Assembly (NCBI GenBank): GCA_000711775.1
Contig: ARYC01017920.1
Span: 1 to 64,000 of the forward strand
From: Oxytricha trifallax
Taxonomy: Eukaryota; Ciliophora; Spirotrichea; Sporadotrichida; Oxytrichidae
Direction of reading: 5' to 3'
Length of the DNA stretch: 64,000 nt
A program made the translations under genes and the position numbers. This document shows positions 12,515 through 24,146 of this stretch, piece after piece. The first letter of the stretch is position 1. The number at the start of each line of letters is the position of its first letter. The notes beneath the pieces are model-generated. The model made no database searches and was not told the origin of the DNA. It worked only from the letters and a program-made list of their open reading frames with translations.

Positions 12515-12760
12515 ATTGTCGCATAATTATATAATTAAATTAAATCTATTTGCACACAACCTACCCCTAGTTGAATGATTATATTTTGCACACTTTGCAC
12601 AATCATTTATATTTAATTAATTGATTAATTTTGGTCAAAATTATATTAAATGAAATTCAAAATAGTACTAATTGTAATTAATGGCAGTTTGAATTAAGTG
12701 TATTATATGAAAATATTTGTATTTCTAATATTTCCTTTTCTTATGTATTTTAGTAATATT
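12515..12760 (-). repeat. right terminal inverted repeat of Rep element
   Basis: Inverse of the left repeat; contains GCACACAACCTACCCC, TGCACACTTTGCACA and the tip TATTTTAGTAATATT. Confidence 0.85.
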
Positions 12761-12849
12761 TAGGTTTCAAATTTTTCTTGAATTAATCCTCTTCTATTTA
12801 GGATTTCCTATTAAAAACTATCTCTTGCGTAAAATCATGTACTGATTGT

Positions 12850-15369
12850 TCAGGAGGCTTTTCTGATAAAAATTGCATTCAAAATACACTTAATCTTTAA
12901 TTTCTACTGTCCTTTATATAGAAATTTCTCTTTCTTATTTCGTTCTTTTTTGATTAAAGTATAATTTTAATAAATGCTATCAAGTTATAAGGAATTCTTT
13001 AATTCTGAATAATAATAATAATAATAATATATAAAGAATTTGATAACTAATTTTTACAAAGTTCTTGAATCTCTAGACTTCTTCTTAAAGTCTTTTGCAT
13101 TTATGACTGTCATTTAGTATATCCTTTATTTCCTGTAATATTTATACTTCTACTTTTTTAACTCTTCGAAGTCACTATAATTATGTTGCTAATCTGGGGA
13201 TCCTAATTTATTGTAGTTAGTTGTAGCATTTTAATTAATAATTTATTTCAAACAAAAATATTTAATTAGATCTGTAATTTAATTTAAAATATTAAATTAA
13301 TGAATTTTATTAATTTAAGTTGTACCTAGACCAACTCCTCCTCCTAGTAGGGGACTGGACAAAAATTCTTCTTAGCCATAACCAATAAAACTGGAAGACT
13401 TTTTCAGATAAGGTTTCTCTTTGTTAAATAACAGATAGCACTGCAGTTTAATTGAGGTTTTAGATAGGAATGTGAAAACATGAAGCTATTTGTGAAGTTT
13501 ACCTCATAGATGTCTTGTATTGAATTAAACTTGGCCTAAAAAATAAATTAATTAGAAACAATATATTTATGAAAAAGAGGTGGAAAATATCATAAAGTCT
13601 ATCTTACATTTAAAATTCTCCATCACAGCAGTCCAAGCTTAGTATCTACTCTGTTCTAGAAAAATAGGCTTAATAATTGTCTTGCACTTTTTGCTTATAC
13701 ATAAGTACGTTTAAGGGCTGCTTTTTCAAATTTACTAGAAATTACAATACATAGCTTCATTCGCCTTCAGAGTTATCAAATTGCTAGTCAATCTTTAGTC
13801 TTTTACATTAAGACTTAATGTAAAAATGAACCAATTTATTGAGCTCCTCCATCATTGAGATTTATCTAATTTTTATCTGAGTTTAGTTGATCTTTTTAAA
13901 TTCTCTATATTAACATCCTAGGGATCGGACACTCTAACTCCAAAGCTTACTATTGCTTTTAAATTTACTGTTTTCTTTGGAGTAAATGAATCTTTAACTA
14001 CAAGTAATCATTCTCATTTTGAGTGAATGTACTCAATAAATCTCCAGACTTAATCTTAAATTTATTTTGATTTCTTGTAGGAGTTTTGCTTAAAGCTTAT
14101 TCATTTTATAGTAAAATATTGCTCTGTTACTATTTTTTTGTGAACTTGAGGATTATTTAAGATTTTCATTCTAATTTGATATCAATGAACCATGAAAAAA
14201 TATTCTCTGCATTTTCATGCTAGATCTACCATCTATACTTTTTAGATTTTCAAGTATATTTCTCTGGTTTCTACTAATCCTAGTTTTTCCAGTTTTCTGT
14301 GTTGTCTAAGCTTTGACATTAAATTAATTCATTATACTGCAACTACTAGTTATAATATTCCATTTCGGTGGAGAGTTGACTTCATATTCTAAAAATTCAA
14401 GTGCAGATGCTTAATTCCGTATAGTAAACTCTTTTCTTTATTCTTGAGATTTTAAGTTACTGTGAAATATTTTAAGCTTCTAGTTTCTATTAGTTCCTTG
14501 TAACTTGTTTTTATTTATGCCTAATGAGGAATGAGTCTTAAACATCACTGAGTATAATTAAAAGCTAAAATTCTATTTAATTCTTTCAAAAAATTAAAGC
14601 TCTAAAATACTCAACAAAAAAAGATATTAATTGTATCTTGAATTAGTATTCAGGAGGGTAGATGAAAGTTTCACCTTTTAATGTGCTTTATTATTCGGCA
14701 TTCACTCTATTTATTGAGATTAATTCTACATTTTAATCCTCATCATTATTAAAAGTATTGCTTAATTAAACTATATTATTTTTAACAAGACTTATAGAAG
14801 TATAAAGACCTGCTAGTAACTATTTAAGAATATTGATGTCAATCAAACTGCCTGCAGATGGATTTCAAAGCATCATAATTCCATTATATTGCTAAAGTTT
14901 ATATAATTTTTATCTACTTTATCATTGAGCTGCAGTGGTGCCAATAAACTTCATATCTTTAAATCTCACTGTTTATCTCATAGTGCTTTAATTATTGATT
15001 ATGAGATTAATATAAAAATTAACAAATCTTCATGAAAATAATGAATATTTAATTGTTGAATTAATAATTAAATATAGATGTATACCTGTATGCAAACGCT
15101 TTTGACTCGAATGATGAAAATTAGGCTGGTCGCTCTTAAATTAATAGTTGAAGCAGCACTATCGATTTAATCGTCACTCAAATTTTGAGTATATGGGAGT
15201 TGAGATTAAGTCAAAGTTATAGTGGATTTATTTTTAATTAGTGAAGGAGAAGATAGAACTCTCATTTTATTTTATGAGCCACCAGGTATCTCTTGATTTA
15301 TAGCTATTTGAGTTATTCTTGTGTTAAGTAAATTTTAAATAATCTAATTCTAGCTTTACTTTCATTCAT
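12850..15369 (-). CDS. unknown basic/Q-rich protein
   Basis: Minus-strand frames starting ATG at 15369 (MNESKARIRLFKIYLTQEQL) read through to a TGA at 12850. Convincing blocks include TLTQSQLPYTQNLSDDQ (15.2 kb), SLIDINILKQLLAGLYTSIS (14.8 kb), EYEVNSPPKWNIITSS (14.37 kb), KKTVNLKAIVSFGVRVSDP (13.95 kb), MMEELNKLVHFYIKS (13.85 kb), SPLLGGGVGLGTTQ (13.34 kb) and FEELKKQKYKYYRKQR (13.17 kb). Blocks are separated by one-base frame changes, and one in-frame TGA lies within the 13.74-kb block. Its 3' end almost touches the right repeat of the Rep element. No conserved domain is recognised; it is probably soluble with coiled segments. Confidence 0.5.
13007..13028. repeat. (AAT)n microsatellite
   Basis: Seven or so ATA/AAT triplets inside the 3' part of the minus-strand gene, where they would encode a tyrosine run if translated. 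Confidence 0.8.
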
Positions 15370-15889
15370 TTTAATTTGATATTAAAATAGTTGAATTAAT
15401 AATTTTTATATGCACTTTCTCTTTGACGTGAAAGTAGATTCAGGACTAGATTAGATATTTCTAAAGAGTGGTGAAAAAGTTTATACTGAGAGATTTTTCA
15501 TCTTATAAATGTAACTCTTAAAAAACAATTAATATATAAATGTTCATCTTAATAATGAGATGAAAATAGTTATAAATTACTCAATATTTCTTTAATTCTC
15601 TATTATATTATTTCTATTTTTTGGTTTTTGAATTATAAAAATGTAGATGTTTATATTTTACGATATTTATTGAAAATATTTAAGAAATTAAAACAACACT
15701 CAATTACTTTTTATTTCAATTCACTTCTTCTAATTTGATTAGTTGCTTGTTTTTTTTATCATTCTCTCAAATCTATAAAAATTGGTTAAGTTTAAAATTA
15801 AATTCTTTCTATAGATTTAAAATTTCTTATTGAAAAGTCATATTAATAAATTAATTCGTTATGTAAAATTGTTGTTTACTGCTTACTTA
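15370..15889. other. AT-rich spacer between divergent genes
   Basis: Separates the minus gene starting near 15369 from the plus gene starting near 15890, so it should hold both promoters. No element, repeat or convincing coding stretch was seen. Confidence 0.5.
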
Positions 15890-18540
15890 ATTCTAAGCCT
15901 GTCGATTTTCTAGAACAATTGTATGTATGCAATAATCAAGAACACATTATAGACGATGGTCTAAAAGTAGAAGAAATTCGCATTGCCAAAGAATCGCTCA
16001 ACCCATGTAATCCATTAGTAGAGTACGTTTAAACAGCAGTATATCATGACCATAAATATAATTATTATTCCCTCCACATGGCATAGAATATTATAGTTTG
16101 AAGCTAGGAGGAAAGAGAAGATGTTGAAGTAGAATAAAGTTGGGTATTGATACAGCATTATTTTAAGCTATTAATGTTAGATTAGCAAAACTAGGATTTT
16201 AATGTGATAAGAGATATACTATGAAAGATAACATATTAATTTACATAGACAGCTACTGTAAGAAGATTCTTAATTATTCTAAAGTCTATAACTTCCTTCT
16301 TATTATGCTCTGGCAGTAATTTGTAAGTTTTAAGCATGTGCTTGAATACCAGTACAATTTAAATGCTCAAGGTAGCAGTAAATATCAAGTATACATGTCT
16401 GCAAAATTTTACATGTTGCTTGAAGATCTTTAGAGAAATTAATTAATTTCTAATTCTAATAGGGAATTAATGTATACTTACCTCTACAAAGATGTACCCA
16501 AAAAGCCAAGATTTTCAGAGTGATCTGCAACAAATAAAATATTCTTGTAGTTTCTCAACTCTTTTTAAATATATCCTCTTAGAATTATTAGACATATTAT
16601 TATGGACGATGTAATTATTTTTGGGAGATATGTAGACGCGACATGATTGAATATAATTATGTGTACCATTCTTAATGGAATTATCGCATAGATGAAAGTT
16701 GGATCATATAAAGCGCCAAGCCAATTGTTATGTCTTATTTTAATTGTACTAATTTAGTTTGTTCTTGGAGATTAGAGTAATCTTAATCTATTATATATAT
16801 TTAGATTTACAACAATATTAACATTGATTAAATTCAACAATTGAACTTAAAGTTTAAATACTTTCGACGATTAGGAAATGATTACGATTTAAAGATTGAA
16901 AATGGGGCCTTGCAATACACTCAAGGGATTAAATACGAAAATTAGTATGAGAACCCATGTTAAATTCTTTCTTTCTTGAATCTTCATATAAGTCTTCCCA
17001 ACTTGCTCTTCATAAATTATTTAAACTGCTTTACTATAAATTCCATTATTTTCTTTCTTTTCTACTCCTCTGATTCGATAAAAGGTTATCTTGATTATCT
17101 CTAACTATACATTCCTATGCTTAAAGCCTTCACTTTTTATGCTCAGTTCATAAGATTTAATGAGTATTTTAGCCATAAGAATTAGTGTTAGTGGTTCTAT
17201 GAAACTTAGGAATACTCTGATAGGGATTAAAGGGTCATTAAATATGCTTGATAGCATGTTTTAACCCACATTTTCATATAGAAAGTGGTAAAATTTTATC
17301 AATAAAGGTGGTTGATTGATTAAATTTAAATCCAAGATGGAGTTCCTCGAGATCTTATAGTTTGTAAAGCAGTCTTTTATAACAATTACAATTTAGAAAG
17401 ATTATAGTTTAATTAATTATATTTTATTTAACTATAATTGCCTGATATCAATCAGAGGAGTATAAAAAACACAAATCTTTTAATTGGCTCTACCCTTGTA
17501 TATAGTGCTTATCTTAATGTCACCCCAAAGAGTAAGATTAAAAATAGCTTAATATTTGAAAATTAGTTATTTTTTCCATTTTTAAAAACTAATGATAATT
17601 ATATCTTGAAAATATTTAGAAAGTAAATCATCGAAATTATTTCCTAGAATAACTTAAATTTTTGCATTTTAAGCACAATTTAAAGAATAGCACCAAATTT
17701 TATTAAAATAAATTCAATTTATGATTCCCATAAAATTATAAAAGAAAATAAGCATCATAAGAGTTTGCTCATTAAAATTATTATTATATATTATTCTGAG
17801 TAAAAAATGAAGTAAAAGACTTTGCGATTTTAGAGTACGTTAAAATACACGACCTTGGCTAAGACCTACATGAGGGAAGATTATGATTCGAGAGCTTTCC
17901 ATTAATATGCCATGGAAATTCGCCATGAAGATGAACTGCATATAGCTGATGCTGTCAGCATATAAAAGGAGTATTAATTATAAGAAGCACAAGCTTAGAG
18001 ATTTTTGATTTAATTTCTCTAAAGCAATTTTTGCACTAGATTAAAAATGATAAATGATTCAAATAATCATGATAATATAATTTATTTAAAACTTAAGAGA
18101 ATGTCTCAATAAGAAAGAAAAACACGATAAAAGTTATTTACAGAAACAGAGAGATGGTGGTGATAATAGGAAATCAAATTCCAGAAAAGTTGAATTTAAA
18201 TATTATTTCTTAGCAGACTTTAATGAAGTTTAAATTAATATTTTATATTATGCTTGAGCTTAAGAAGAAGCTAAACAAAGTCCTGAAAAATAAAGGACAG
18301 TAAAACAATTTAAAATTTTTCCAATTAGAGCTACAGTTAGCATAGGAATAAAAAGAATAAGTAGAGTAGAAAAATAATGAAATGCTATCAAACAGCAAAT
18401 AAAACTCTAAAGCTGGGATAACCCCTAGAGGTAAAAAAACTGAAAATAATTTGAATGTAAAACCTTTGCAGACATCTTTTAATAAGTACAGGAAATCTTA
18501 AATTAATATATAAATATATATATATATTTATATATTCCTA
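15890..18540 (+). CDS. membrane protein with basic coiled-coil C-terminus, unknown
   Basis: Plus-strand coding tract read with TAA/TAG as Gln. The N-terminal part reads FLEQLYVCNNQEHIIDDGLK and GLKVEEIRIAKESLNPC. The middle has several likely membrane segments (ILNGIIAQMK followed by LLCLILIVLIQFVLG near 16.7 kb; NYLNCFTINSIIFFLFY near 17.05 kb) mixed with loops such as YFRRLGNDYDLKIENG and FYAQFIRFNEYFSHKNQ. The C-terminal part is charged and Gln-rich (TYMREDYDSRAFHQYAMEI near 17.9 kb; QLALAQ/EQKEQVEQKNNEM near 18.35 kb), typical of a coiled coil. Frame changes and two or three in-frame TGAs interrupt it. The start is uncertain. It may be the first part of one gene with the next entry. Confidence 0.5.
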
Positions 18541-18576
18541 ATTATCAGTTACTTTAAAATTTCCAAAAATCAAACA

Positions 18577-21059
18577 ATGAAGCAGGAGGGCACAATTGAA
18601 TCGTAGTAGCAGTGTAATATCGCATAACGAATCTCATGATGCCCTTAAGATATAAACTTTACCTTCAGGTCTATCAAATTAGAAGTAAAGATAAACAAAT
18701 AACGGTTAAGGATTTTTAAGCATGCCAAGTGCTTAAATTATCTTGAACCTGAATACAGTCAATTTAATTCCAAAACCCTTGACAAATGCCATTAAGTCAT
18801 AATTTTAAAATCGAGCAAAAAAAGAAGCAATATTTTCAGTATAGCAGCTTGGGACTCTTGTAAAATGAAATTAATAAGAAGTACGACATATAAGTGGAAG
18901 ATGAAGATTTTGATGAGCACTTACTCTTCAATCAAGAAAAACCTACTGAATAAATTTAACTCCTATTTAAGGTTGATAAAAATATTAAAACTGCTCAGGG
19001 ATTTTTCACTTAAAGAGACAAAGAGCTTAAACAGAGAGCTACTATATTAATGCCAACGACATCTGCTGCTAAGAGAAAACATCTACCCGATGAAAATAAT
19101 TTTAGAACTTCCTTTCACAACGAGGGTTTATATAACATAAATTAACAGTCTGGACTTATGATTATGCTCAACACTAAAAGTTTCAAGCTACTCCATAATT
19201 TGAATTATGCAAAGTTCAAATAATGCTATCATGTTCTAAAATCAATAGAATAGGAAGATAGACTAAGAATATATAATTTTGATGAATAGCTATTTGAGCC
19301 AGAGTTAGCCCCAATTGTATAGGCTATGAATTAATTTAGGAGGCCAAAGAACTTTTCCCTCTAACCTCATTTCTTACTTAATGCTATACTTACAATATTA
19401 TATGCTGCAAGGACTTCAATTTTAGAATGAAGTGCCTGAGTTTTCATCAACACTAAGCTCAAAGCATTTAGATTTATATTCGCATAAACACCAAAACGGA
19501 GATCATGCTACTGGTAAATTTAGTTCATTAGATATTAAAACTCCGAAGCTAACCCACAGAAGGTCTATCATAACAGGAAAAGTCGCAAATTTGAGAATAA
19601 GACAATTTACTATAGAAAATGAAGACAAAAATGCAATTGCTACTCAAAATATGTATGCTAAGCTTATCATGAGATATGATCCCGAGATTCTCTCGAACAC
19701 TCATATGTAAGTTAAGATCATTATTAGTGAACTAAGAATTCTCAAAAATAAGGCATTATAGCTGAAAAATTTACTAAACGCTTAGATATACCAAGAATCT
19801 TCAGTTATTTATCTAAAGCCTATTAAGTTAACTTTAACTCTTATTTTGAAAGTATTGTTGCGCTATTGATTAGTATTTCAACTGTTTTACTATAAGAATT
19901 TGTTAAAGATCCTTCTGGCATTGGTATCCCTGACTTAAGTTATGTTACAGAAGATAAAAGTGAAATTGAAGATGAAACTTAAGCATTCCTGCAGGACTCG
20001 GATGTCTATATCTTGGTGCTGAAATATTTCGGGATTTCAAATGCCATATATATAATCCTATCATATAATTTGGAACGAGATTTGACAACTCTCTCACAGA
20101 TCACTAATATGGTAAGATAGATGGCAAAGGCAAGATTCCTTTGCTAAGAACTCATGTCTATAAACAAAGAGCTTTCAGTCTGTTTTGACAAAATATTAAA
20201 ATAATACAGCTTCTTTAAGATGAAATGGAGAAGCAAGAGTGTTTGAAGGTCACCTACCAATAATTACAGAACAGAGTAGATCATCATATTAGAGTATAGC
20301 TCTCTGAAGAAACTATAAAACATCTTGAATAAAAGCATCAAGAATCTAAGAACATAACTTCAATGAAGGGTAGTCATTACAGACACTCATAACTCCCCTA
20401 AAACTTTAAGGAAGACGATTGAAGTGTTTAAAAAGAAGAAGAAGCTAGACTAAAAGCGTGAATATTTCCTTTAACTATAGATCATGAAAAATAAAGAAAA
20501 GAAGGAATCCCTATTGCATACACTCTAGGAAGAGATGGGTAGGTTCAAAGTTGATATTCAAGAATCTTTTGGATACGATCGAAAACTATGCAAGAAAAAC
20601 ATTACTCAAAGAACGAATTATCTTATTGAGAAATTTCAATCTAAAAAACACAAGAAAGATACAAATTTTTATACTTCAATGCTGATGAGTGCAAGAGATT
20701 AAACTTCAGCAGTAAAACTGTATTTTGAAAATGATGATGATAGAGAAGTAGTTCAAGTTAGAGCAGATGAAAGATAACAAATTTACTAATAAAGCATATT
20801 GTAATAATAATTTAAAAAAAAAACTTTGCTATCAAGCTATTAGGAGAATGAAAGGCAACAACAGTCAAAATTAAGGCTTTTCAAACCAGTCTCTAAATAA
20901 GATGAAGTATAATGTTATTCATGGCAACCAAGAGTTGAAAAAGCTATTGAAACTGCAAGTATGATGTGTGAGAGTGGACTGCTCAATATTAACTTGCAGC
21001 ATCTACAGAATGATATTGATTAATTTAAGTCAGAAATATCAAGGAAAAAAAATCTCTGA
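18577..21059 (+). CDS. large coiled-coil-ending protein, unknown
   Basis: Begins near ATG 18577 and ends TGA at 21057-21059 (DQFKSEISRKKNL). It has some of the cleanest coding in the window: an unbroken frame from about 18862 to 19420 (YDIQVEDEDFDEHLLFNQEK, GLMIMLNTKSFKLLHNLNY, LAPIVQAMNQFRRPKNFS), then SSLDIKTPKLTHRRSIITGK at 19.5 kb, DPSGIGIPDLSYVTEDKSE at 19.93 kb, and a K/E/Q-rich end (LLHTLQEEMGRFKVDIQESF at 20.5 kb; WQPRVEKAIETASMMCESG at 20.93 kb). Three or four frame changes separate the blocks. An (AT)-rich strip at 18505-18570 divides it from the preceding tract and could be an intron. No known domain was recognised. Confidence 0.55.
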
Positions 21060-21290
21060 TTAAATTATTTAAGATAAAAGATTATTTTTTGGAAATTATT
21101 TTATCAAATTTATTTATAAAGTTGAATTGTAACTAAGGCCTTTAAAATGGATAAAAGTTGTTTTTAAAAACAAAAAATCTTATTAACATTAAAATGAATA
21201 AACTGTCTCTTTGATTTTGCATTAGTTATTAATATAAAATAATTGCATAAAATTATAGCTTCTTAGATAATATCTTTTATTCTTATTAGT

Positions 21291-23205
21291 GTATTTGGTC
21301 GAATTTGTTTAAAATTAGGGCATATAAATATTCAAACAAATCAAAAAACCAAGAGTTTTTTCTCTACAAATTTGAGTTGCTATATATTCGATGTAGCTGC
21401 TTAATTTAATGCAGAACATATCTTAAAGGTTTTCTGATTTTCTTATTAGTATAAGCTATATTGTTAAAATTTGCTTTTTCATCAACCGAAGCAGCTCGTG
21501 AAATTTTAGTTTTTTTGTGAGCCGCTTCGCTTCCTTAATTTCTGAATATATTAATTCTCATTATTTTAATACTTTGCATCATTACAATACTGCATGCCTT
21601 TTACATTAAAAGACATTAACTATTAACTTTTAAAATTTGTTAATATTTAAAGTATCATCCTTAAAACCTATGCCTGTAATTGTTGAAAATATATAAATAA
21701 AATAAACTGTCATTTCATTTAATGTAAAAGGCATGCAGTAATATAATGATTCAAAGTATTAAAATAATGAGAAATAATATATTCAGAAATAAAGGAAGCT
21801 AAGCGGCTGACAAAAAAATTAAAATTTCACGAGCTGCTTCGGTTGATGAAAAAAAGATTTTAACAATTATTAAGTTCAAAACCTTCTGAAAATACTTAAA
21901 TTTTTTTAGCTCAAGTAGGTAAGTATGAACACGATTTGATATTGAAATTTGATTATGGAACTGCCAATTATATTAAATGGTTCTGCTTTTATTTTAAATT
22001 AAGACAATCTTCAAGGCAATAATCTTGCATGACAGTTATTAAAATAACTGTTCCGTTTATAATTTATGTGATTATTTTCATGTATTTTGAAGCAATTTAA
22101 ATAGAAAAATTCTTAATTAACTTTGAATAATTCTTTATTTATTTAAGTATATTCTTGGAGGATTCAGAATAATGTTCTTTTTTCCAAAAAATTAGTTTTT
22201 TCCTAAAAAAATCAACTAAGGATTCAAAATTAGTCACCAAAAAAAGCAAAAAGGATTAGTGATAAATCTATATAGAACTATGATATTCAAAATGGATTAT
22301 TGAGTTTCTGAATTTTAGTTAGTAAAGATTAACAAAAATTTGATTATAAAAAAATTTTACAATAAATTAATTAAAAACAGGGCAGAGATTTCAACATCTG
22401 CCACAAATGGGTTTGAAACTATATTTTGTATAAATTTATATTTATTTATTTATTTATTTATTTATTAATCATATAAAGATATGTCAAAATCTTCAAAAGT
22501 TGTAGTTTTAAGTTCAAGCAGCTCAAAATTATTTTGTAGGACTTGATCCTTATAAATATAGCTTATACTAATAAGAAAATCAGAAAACTTTTAAGATATG
22601 TTGTGTATTAAATTAAGCGACTACATCGAATATATAGCAACTCAAATTTGTAGAGCTATATCTCTTGGTTTGTTGATTTGTTTGAATATTCAGGGGGGGA
22701 AGTTTCCTGCCCCCAGACAGTTTCCTGCCCCATTCGGTAGTTTCCTGCCCCCAACATTAAATTTATGATTTTTGCAATAAATTTAATATAAAAAATTAAA
22801 TTTCAATTTCAATAACCATAACCATGTACTATACAACATTTATTATTATATAATTTTCAAGGTAAATAATTATTCTTTATCAAATTATATATTATTGACA
22901 AGGATAAAATAAGTGTTTTTTTTATATATAATTAATGTAATTTTCATTAAATTTTAAATTGATTATCAAGGAAGAAATGATATTTGAAGCTAAATTTAAA
23001 AAAAAATACATCATAATAGATGATAAAGATTCTTAGAAAATTATAAAAATTGCATATTTTTAAGTATGGGGCAGGAAACTACCTTTTTAGGGGCAAGAAA
23101 CTTCCCCCCTTGGGTGCATATAAAATTTTGGGGCAGGAAACTTCCCCCCCCGAATATTCATATGCCCTAATTTTCAACAAATTCGACCTAATTGTTTACA
23201 CATTC
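21291..23205. mobile_element. foldback/TIR element with two nested insertions
   Basis: The outermost inverted repeats share GGTCGAATTTG and AAATTAGGGCATAT (21300-21336 against 23160-23190). A second arm pair at 21470-21610 and 21718-21870 includes TGCATGCCTTTTACATTAAA and GAAGCAGCTCGTGAAATTTTA. The remaining part of the outer arm continues at 22470-22683, so about 600 bp of unrelated AT-rich DNA has been inserted at roughly 21880-22470, and the G-rich element (22693-23151) has been inserted in the right arm. No gene is evident inside, so it is a non-autonomous element whose transposase source is unknown. Confidence 0.7.
22693..23151. mobile_element. G-rich-ended small inverted-repeat element, copy 1
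   Basis: A 459-bp insertion in the right arm of the foldback element, flanked by a 9-bp direct repeat GAATATTCA (22684-22692 and 23152-23160). Its ends are inverted and read GGGGGGGAAGTTTCCTGCCCCC on the left and its complement on the right. Each end holds about three tandem variants of the unit GTTTCCTGCCCC. The interior is AT-rich and matches the inverse of copy 2 (for example around ATGTACTATACAACATTTATT). No coding capacity was seen. Confidence 0.8.
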
Positions 23206-24146
23206 CATTTAAGTCTTAAAATCTAGTAATATTAACAAATTATTCATTTTTTTATTTTTAAAGGATACTAATTCAATTTGTTTAAAGAAATCTAACGAGA
23301 AAGTATTTACTACTTAAATATGCTAGCTACATATTGTTTATATTTATTCGAAACTATTTTTCCCTTTGAAGTAATATTATTTAACTTTTACTTACCTGAG
23401 AACCCTGGCATCCCATAATCTCAGTTAACTCAATAAAACTCCTTATGTAATTCAAGAATTAAATTTGTCCTATCTAGAATTTATCGTTAATAGAAATAAA
23501 TTTTGTTAAGAAAATTTCCATATTAAGTAATTTTGTTTTATAAAATCTTTTTTTAACTTCTAAGAATTTTCAATCATTAGATTAAATTATATAAATGCTT
23601 TTAGAAGACTACACTTTACATTTAACTTTATTTCTTAAGTTCTTAATTTGCCGATAAAGTTATTTTTTATTTTACTTTGCATTGAGAATGATCATGACTC
23701 AAAGACGATATTGAAAAGATAAGTAAATATAAATTTTACTTGAGAACACAAGTGTGTTTACAATTACTATGTATTTAACATTATTTTATTTTTATTTAAT
23801 TTAAACCAAATCATCTGTATTTGAGGAATAATATTAAATATCTCACTTTATTGATGCAGTTTATACATAGTAAGGCGTCTTAGAATTAAAAATAAATAAA
23901 ATTACATCTTCTGTGTATAGCATTCATTAAGTTTAGTTCTTCAGTAATCACTTATGTTTTTAATATTGAAGTTTCTATTTAAATTCTTAATTTATTTAAT
24001 GGTAAATTAGATTATTCGATTGATAAAATTTTTAAGATTTCGATTTGATTATGCTCTTTTAATGAAACTTAAAATTCAATATAGATCTCGCATTAAAATC
24101 AAAGTTAATTGACTAAAGTAAACTTTTATCATAAATTCTGGTATAT
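23206..24146. other. AT-rich region, nothing recognised
   Basis: No element or long coding frame was found. The only exon-like piece is on the minus strand near 23395-23460 (FIELTEIMGCQGSQ followed by a GTAAGT donor), which is too short to assign. Confidence 0.4.

Larger units (their letters stand above)
10831..12760 (+). mobile_element. Rep/SF3-helicase element with long terminal inverted repeats (virus-like fossil)
   Basis: A 1.9-kb element bounded by near-identical inverted repeats of about 245 bp (10831-11080 and 12515-12760), whose tips read AATATTACTAAAATA. The repeats include a shared GC-richer block (GGGGTAGGTTGTGTGCA) and a palindromic CAAAGTGTGCA motif. Between them one plus-strand Rep-like gene fills the interior. 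The structure of one replication protein flanked by long terminal repeats recalls linear single-stranded DNA elements or Rep-encoding transposons; no capsid gene is present. It reads under the host's ciliate code with only a few interruptions, and its repeats are still closely alike, so it is probably fairly recent. No clear target duplication was found. A shorter element at 37856-39004 shares the tip sequence. Confidence 0.7.

Noticed and set aside
12780-12900. Plus-strand cysteine-rich piece (CVKSCTDCSGGFSDKNC)
   Set aside because: It resembles the cysteine repeats of the 50-60 kb genes but is a single short unit overlapping the end of a minus-strand frame, so it was not listed as a gene.
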